8,602 nucleotides of DNA. Origin: an uncultured Clostridia bacterium (lineage in GTDB: Bacteria; Bacillota; Clostridia; Oscillospirales; Acutalibacteraceae). Positions 5,565-8,602 of this stretch are shown here, in pieces (position 1 is the stretch's first letter; every line of letters starts with the position of its first letter). Made by a program: the position numbers and the translations under genes. The notes beneath the pieces were generated by a model. The model had not been told where the DNA came from and ran no database searches. It saw nothing but the letters and a program-made list of their open reading frames with translations. Location of the stretch: assembly GCA_937902305.1 (NCBI GenBank), contig CALDHV010000181.1, positions 1-8,602 on the forward strand. Reading direction: 5' to 3'.

Positions 5565-5954
5565 GTGGGCTGGACGGGGCGGCAACAGCTCATTTTGCTG
5601 TTGCAGAGCGGCGGCTTGGGTCTGTTTCTCGGGGTGCTGTACGACGGCTTTGCCGTTTTGCGCGGGCTGTTCGGGCGTAAACCGTGGCAACGGTTTTTGT
5701 GGGATGCACTGTTCGGCCCGACGGCGGGCTTGGTGACGTTTTTTGTATCGCTTGCCATGATGGACGGACGGATGCGCCCGCTTTTATTTGTCGGCATCGG
5801 GGCGGGATTTGTCGTGCAAAGGCTGGCGGTGGGCAGACCACTTGCCCGGCTTTTTCTGCATAAGTGGCGGGGATGGCGGACAGATCGGCAAAAAAACCGC
5901 CCAAAAAGCGAAAAAACCGCAAAAAACCGTGATTTTTTTGAAAAAAACACTTGA
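5565..5954 (+). CDS. yabQ: Spore cortex protein YabQ, 129 aa, GTG start
   Basis: A membrane protein of the YabQ family, needed for cortex formation in Bacillus subtilis. Three hydrophobic segments are visible (about residues 8-28, 45-66 and 70-88), with the characteristic FLGVLYDGFAVLRG after the first. The basic tail (RKNRPKSEKTAKNR-like) is rich in Lys and Arg and presumably lies in the cytoplasm. The GTG at 5565 is preferred because AAGGAGG ends 7 bases upstream; a TTG at 5559 would leave only one base. The tail is encoded by a chain of A-runs ending in T7 and A7, unlike the GC-rich body of the gene, and could be prone to slippage. It is followed by the divIC promoter candidate, which overlaps its stop codon. 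Confidence 0.9.
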   Translation: MGWTGRQQLILLLQSGGLGLFLGVLYDGFAVLRGLFGRKPWQRFLWDALFGPTAGLVTFFVSLAMMDGRMRPLLFVGIGAGFVVQRLAVGRPLARLFLHKWRGWRTDRQKNRPKSEKTAKNRDFFEKNT

Positions 5955-5979
5955 TTTATTACTATACAGCCAGTAAAAT
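5951..5979 (+). promoter_or_regulatory. Candidate sigma-A promoter for divIC-yabR
   Basis: TTGATT (5951-5956) and TAAAAT (5974-5979) are 17 bases apart in an AT-rich gap between yabQ and divIC. A separate vegetative promoter makes sense because divIC is needed during growth while yabP-yabQ serve sporulation. An alternative -10, TATACA, lies just upstream. Confidence 0.5.
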
Positions 5980-6017
5980 AGAAAATGTAATTTTATGTAA
6001 GTTAGGAGGGCGACGGT

Positions 6018-6305
6018 ATGAAACGCAAGACCCGACCTGCCGGGAAAAACGCGTTGATGATCCCGGTGCGTATTGTGCTGGCGGCTGTGGTGTTGTTTGC
6101 CGTCGTCAAGGCGGTGCAAATGCACCAGCAGATTTCCGAAAAGCAAAATCAGCTTCGGGACATCAACGACCAGATCGCGATGGCGGAGCTGTACAATGAG
6201 GATCTGCGTGAAAAGAGCGAAAACTACGCGGAATATATGAAAGAACGCCTGCGTGAGGCGGGATACGTGTATTCCAGCGATCAGGTTTATCAATTTGCGA
6301 ATTAA
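6018..6305 (+). CDS. divIC: Septum formation initiator DivIC/FtsB family, 95 aa
   Basis: A bitopic division protein. A short basic cytoplasmic N-terminus (residues 1-14) is followed by one membrane helix (about 15-33), then a heptad-like coiled coil with many Gln, Glu and Lys (about 34-64), then a short extracytoplasmic tail (AGYVYSSDQVYQF) of the DivIC type. In Bacillus it pairs with FtsL and DivIB at the septum. The ATG at 6018 is preceded by TTAGGAGGGC. Position between yabQ and yabR matches the Firmicutes order, which supports DivIC over other small coiled-coil proteins. It is 21 bases from yabR and very likely co-transcribed with it. Confidence 0.93.
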   Translation: MKRKTRPAGKNALMIPVRIVLAAVVLFAVVKAVQMHQQISEKQNQLRDINDQIAMAELYNEDLREKSENYAEYMKERLREAGYVYSSDQVYQFAN

Positions 6306-6326
6306 AACGGAGGAAGACGGAAATCA

Positions 6327-6788
6327 ATGCAAGTAGAGGTTGGAGCCATTCTGGACGGCAAGATCACCGGCATTACCAAGTTCGGCGCATTTGTGGAGCT
6401 CCCGGATAAAAAAACGGGGATGGTACATATTTCCGAGGTTGCGCCGACCTATGTGAAGGAAATACGGGATTTTGTCTCCGAGGGGCAGGAGGTCAAGGTC
6501 AAGGTTCTGGCTATCAGCGAGGACGGCAAGATCAGTCTGTCTATGAAAAAGGCGTTGCCGTCCGCTCCGCGTACCGCCGCGCCACGCCGTCAGGCTTTTT
6601 CGGGGCGTCCGGATGAGGTGGACTGGTCGGCAAGCTCCGCTCACAGCGGTAGCTTTGAGGATATGATGTCCCGTTTCAAGGCGACCAGCGACGAAAAGAT
6701 TTCCGATCTCAAGCGGTCATTGGACAATAAACACGGCGGCTTTTCCCGTAAAACGCCCCGTGGCGGCAATGGCGGCGGACAGGGATAA
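6327..6788 (+). CDS. yabR: S1 RNA-binding domain protein YabR, 153 aa
   Basis: A single S1 domain at residues 3-73 carries the classic GKITGITKFGAFVEL and GMVHISEV motifs, similar to the C-terminal S1 domain of polynucleotide phosphorylase. The remaining half is a low-complexity linker rich in Ala, Pro and Arg. It then has a conserved-looking FEDMMSRFKATSDEKISDLK segment (near residues 112-131) and a Gly/Arg tail. The role is general RNA or ribosome binding; no specific function is known to me. The ATG at 6327 has CGGAGGA 12 bases upstream. The gene is directly downstream of divIC, as in Bacillus, and is followed by a terminator. Confidence 0.92.
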   Translation: MQVEVGAILDGKITGITKFGAFVELPDKKTGMVHISEVAPTYVKEIRDFVSEGQEVKVKVLAISEDGKISLSMKKALPSAPRTAAPRRQAFSGRPDEVDWSASSAHSGSFEDMMSRFKATSDEKISDLKRSLDNKHGGFSRKTPRGGNGGGQG

Positions 6789-6813
6789 GAACAGGCATTT
6801 TCCGACATTTTTC

Positions 6814-6864
6814 AGAGGAACACTTTTTCTTTGACTACAAAGAAAACTTGCTTCCTCTTTTTTT
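6814..6864 (+). terminator. Intrinsic terminator after yabR, abutting the next ribosome site
   Basis: AGAGGAA (6814-6820) pairs with TTCCTCT (6852-6858). Inside it TTTTCTTTG pairs with CAAAGAAAA around ACTA. The stem runs into seven T (6858-6864). Two bases later the ribosome site GAAGGAGG of the fumarase gene begins. CCTCT of the 3' arm could alternatively pair with GGAGG of that site. I found no promoter between the hairpin and the gene. Confidence 0.75.
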
Positions 6865-6881
6865 GTGAAGGAGGCACGCGT

Positions 6882-7724
6882 ATGCGTCAGTTGTCGGTCG
6901 ACGAGATTACCGAGGCGGTGCGTCAGCTCTGTATGGACGCCAACCGCTGCTTGCCGGAGGATCTTGCCTGCCGCGTCCGCGCCTGCGCCGCGCAGGAGAC
7001 CGAGACATTGCCTGCGGGCGTGATGCGGGACTTGTGTGCCAATATGGATGCGGCGGCGCAGACCGGTCTGCCGCTGTGCCAGGATACCGGTATGGCGGTG
7101 GTTTTTGTCCGTCTCGGGCAGGAGGTACATCTGACCGGCGGTACTCTGCGGCAGGCGGTGGATGACGGCGTTGCGGCAGGCTACCGCGACGGTTTCCTGC
7201 GTTGCTCGGTGGTGGCGGATCCTCTGCGACGGGGCAATACCGGCGACAATACGCCGGCGGTATTGCACACCGAGCTGGTGGAGGGAGACCGGTGCGAGAT
7301 CACGGTCGCGCCCAAGGGCTTCGGCAGTGAAAATATGAGCCGGGTGTATATGCTGACCCCGGCGGCGGATCGGCAGACCGTGGTGGACAAGGTGTGCGAG
7401 ACCGTCCGCGAGGCGGGAGGCAATCCCTGCCCGCCGCTGGTGCTGGGTATCGGTCTCGGCGGCGATTTCGAGCAGGTGGCGTATCTTGCCAAAAAGGCGC
7501 TCTGCCGCCCTGTCGCACAGCCTCACCCCGATCCGTATTACGCCGATCTGGAGCGGGATATTCTGGACGCGGTCAACCGCGAGGGAATCGGCCCGCAGGG
7601 CTTCGGCGGAAAAACGACGGCGCTTGCGGTGAATATCGAAACGGCGCCGACCCACATCGCGGGTCTGCCGCTGGCGGTCAATGTCGGGTGCCATGTGACC
7701 CGGCACGCTACCCGTGTGTTGTAA
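6882..7724 (+). CDS. fumA: Class I fumarate hydratase, alpha subunit, 280 aa
   Basis: The Fe-S-cluster-binding subunit of a two-subunit class I hydro-lyase, interconverting fumarate and malate. The three cluster cysteines are present: Cys66 in PLCQDTGM, Cys183 in NPCPPLVLGIGLGG and Cys270 in VNVGCHVTRHA. Other family blocks are RRGNTGDNTPA and APKGFGSENMSR. The length fits the stand-alone alpha subunit. The ATG at 6882 with GAAGGAGG 7 bases upstream is chosen; an upstream TTG at 6831 falls inside the terminator hairpin. The beta subunit normally follows directly, but here an RNA methyltransferase gene begins 21 bases later, so beta must be elsewhere or lost. Tartrate dehydratase alpha (TtdA) is the main alternative and cannot be excluded. 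The preceding terminator suggests readthrough or attenuation control. Confidence 0.92.
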   Translation: MRQLSVDEITEAVRQLCMDANRCLPEDLACRVRACAAQETETLPAGVMRDLCANMDAAAQTGLPLCQDTGMAVVFVRLGQEVHLTGGTLRQAVDDGVAAGYRDGFLRCSVVADPLRRGNTGDNTPAVLHTELVEGDRCEITVAPKGFGSENMSRVYMLTPAADRQTVVDKVCETVREAGGNPCPPLVLGIGLGGDFEQVAYLAKKALCRPVAQPHPDPYYADLERDILDAVNREGIGPQGFGGKTTALAVNIETAPTHIAGLPLAVNVGCHVTRHATRVL

Positions 7725-7745
7725 AGTCAAGGAAAGGTAAAGCTT

Positions 7746-8294
7746 ATGGCGGAACAATGGGATTTCTGTGCCCCGTGTCTGTTCGGCATCGAGGGCATTT
7801 TGGGGGATGAGCTTCGTCGCCTCGGAGCGGACAAGGTGATGCCGGAAAACGGGCGGGTGCTGTTCTCCGGCGCGCCGGAGATGCTGGCGCGTGCCAATCT
7901 CTGCTCGCGGTATGCCGAACGCATCCAACTGCTGTTGGGGCGGTTTCGTGCCCGGAGCTTTGAGGAGCTGTTTCAGGGTGTGCGCGCGCTCCCGTGGGAG
8001 CGGTTTATCGGTAAGGCGGATGCTTTCCCGGTCAAGGGCTGGTCGCTCGATTCGCAGTTACATAGCGTTCCCGATTGCCAGTCGATCACCAAAAAGGCGA
8101 TCGTCGAGCGCCTGCGCGCGGCGTATGACACGCGCTTTCTCAATGAGACAGGCGCTAAATGCCAGGTGCAGTTCACCATTCGTCACGACGAGGTGACGAT
8201 GCTGCTGGATACCAGCGGAGAGGGCTTGCACAAGCGCGGCTATCGCGCACAGGCAGGCGACGCGCCCATCAAAGAAACGCTCGCCGCCGCGATC
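7746..8294 (+). CDS. RlmL/YpsC-like THUMP-domain rRNA methyltransferase, N-terminal part only
   Basis: Class I SAM-dependent RNA methyltransferase related to RlmL (23S rRNA m2G) and Bacillus YpsC. The start FCAPCLFGIEGILGDELRRLG (residues 7-27) is the typical entry to the ferredoxin-like and THUMP region. The THUMP end and linker LLDTSGEGLHKRGYR (around 155-170) and APIKETLAAA (about 173-182) are clear. The family then continues with a DPFCGSGT SAM-binding motif, which is absent here. From about 8283-8300 the reading frame stays open but encodes an unrelated protein. The ATG at 7746 has GGAAAGG 8 bases upstream and lies 21 bases after the fumarase gene. Full-length relatives are about 370-380 aa, so roughly half is missing. 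The end coordinate is where similarity is lost, not a stop codon. Confidence 0.85.
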
Positions 8295-8430
8295 GCCGCG
8301 CTCTGGCGCAAGGGCTACCTCGCCGATCCGCACACGGCCGTGGGCTACGCGGCGCTCGGCGCCGCCCCCGCGGATGGCCCCCTGGTCCTGGTCTCCACCG
8401 CGAGCCCCTTCAAGTTCGCCGGCACGGTCC
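8295..8430 (+). pseudogene. thrC: Threonine synthase C-terminal fragment joined in frame to the methyltransferase
   Basis: The peptide ALWRKGYLADPHTAVGYAAL followed by VLVSTASPFKFAGTVL is the highly conserved C-terminal signature of threonine synthase, the last enzyme of threonine synthesis. No other part of thrC is present. Codons here end almost only in G or C, unlike the preceding 500 bases. It begins at a repetitive GCCGCGATCGCCGCG stretch where the methyltransferase similarity stops. It stops resembling ThrC at about 8430, where a reverse-strand reading takes over. It is best read as foreign sequence joined by misassembly or rearrangement, not as an expressed fusion. ThrC identity is fairly sure; the source organism is not. 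Confidence 0.7.
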
Positions 8431-8434
8431 TTTG

Positions 8435-8602
8435 GGTCGGGCAGCCGTGCCGGAGCTGTGCGCTGCTCCAGGCGCATCACCATGCGAGAGACCCATTCCG
8501 CTTCCTGGGCCTTCGTGAAGTGGCCCGGAATCGAAATGATTGCCTTTCCGTCCCGGAAGGCGGCGTTCACCGTACGACGGCGCTTGGCGGACCGGCGCAC
8601 TT
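8435..8602 (-). pseudogene. N-terminal fragment of an actinobacterial-type M48 metallopeptidase
   Basis: On the minus strand, from the right edge, the frame gives VRRSAKRRRTVNAAFRDGK, then IPGHFTKAQEAEWVSRMV. This resembles the start of the small M48/YgjP-like metallopeptidases common in Actinobacteria (RRS-RRxRTV ... IPARFT..EE..WV). The first visible codon, GTG at 8600, is probably internal, so the true start is off the edge. The similarity fades near 8435-8445, where the threonine synthase fragment begins. The HExxH-type catalytic region is not present. The plus-strand translation of the same bases looks like nothing known. The assignment is by recall of the family and only moderately sure. 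Confidence 0.5.

Noticed and set aside
6717..7928. A 403-codon open frame on the minus strand
   Set aside because: It lies antisense to yabR, the fumarase gene and the methyltransferase, all of which have clear family motifs and ribosome sites. Its own translation is Arg/His-rich and matches nothing I know.
7746..8602. A genuine methyltransferase-threonine synthase fusion protein
   Set aside because: The methyltransferase loses its SAM-binding half and only the ThrC tail is present, followed by reverse-strand peptidase sequence. The product would have no complete catalytic domain.

Overview
The window looks like a fragment of a GC-rich, spore-forming Clostridia genome (Oscillospirales/Ruminococcaceae-like), probably a metagenome contig. 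The main evidence is the conserved Firmicutes order rqcP(yabO)-yabP-yabQ-divIC-yabR at about 4.9-6.8 kb. Strong AGGAGG-type ribosome sites stand before most genes. The taxonomic call is inference from gene order and composition.

Left block, minus strand (1-2185): a PHP-family phosphoesterase, a small TSCPD-domain protein and an NOL1/NOP2/Sun-type rRNA cytosine methyltransferase (cut by the left edge) read leftward as one probable operon. A long hairpin terminator sits directly before the methyltransferase ribosome site. A 560-base gene-free region (2186-2745) separates this block from the plus-strand genes. It holds an outward promoter on each side, a strong terminator-like hairpin with no gene feeding it, and a compound palindrome of about 106 bases.

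Middle block, plus strand (2746-5201): two adjacent CobW/COG0523-type GTPases form an apparent operon with rqcP. The first has the CxCC metal site and a striking His/Asp/Cys tandem-repeat insert. The second lacks CxCC and carries a C-terminal domain resembling the DUF1980/TIGR03943 family. A terminator follows rqcP. The two GTPases are most simply read as a zinc- or other metal-handling pair, here linked to a ribosome-quality-control factor.

Right block (5265-8294): yabP-yabQ (sporulation) and divIC-yabR (division, S1 RNA-binding) follow. Next come a class I fumarate hydratase alpha subunit without its beta partner, and the N-terminal half of an RlmL-type THUMP methyltransferase.

The last 300 or so bases do not belong with the rest. 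The methyltransferase frame runs into a threonine synthase C-terminal fragment. That gives way to a reverse-strand fragment of what looks like an actinobacterial M48 metallopeptidase. This patchwork at the sequence end is most likely an assembly chimera, not a real fusion gene.
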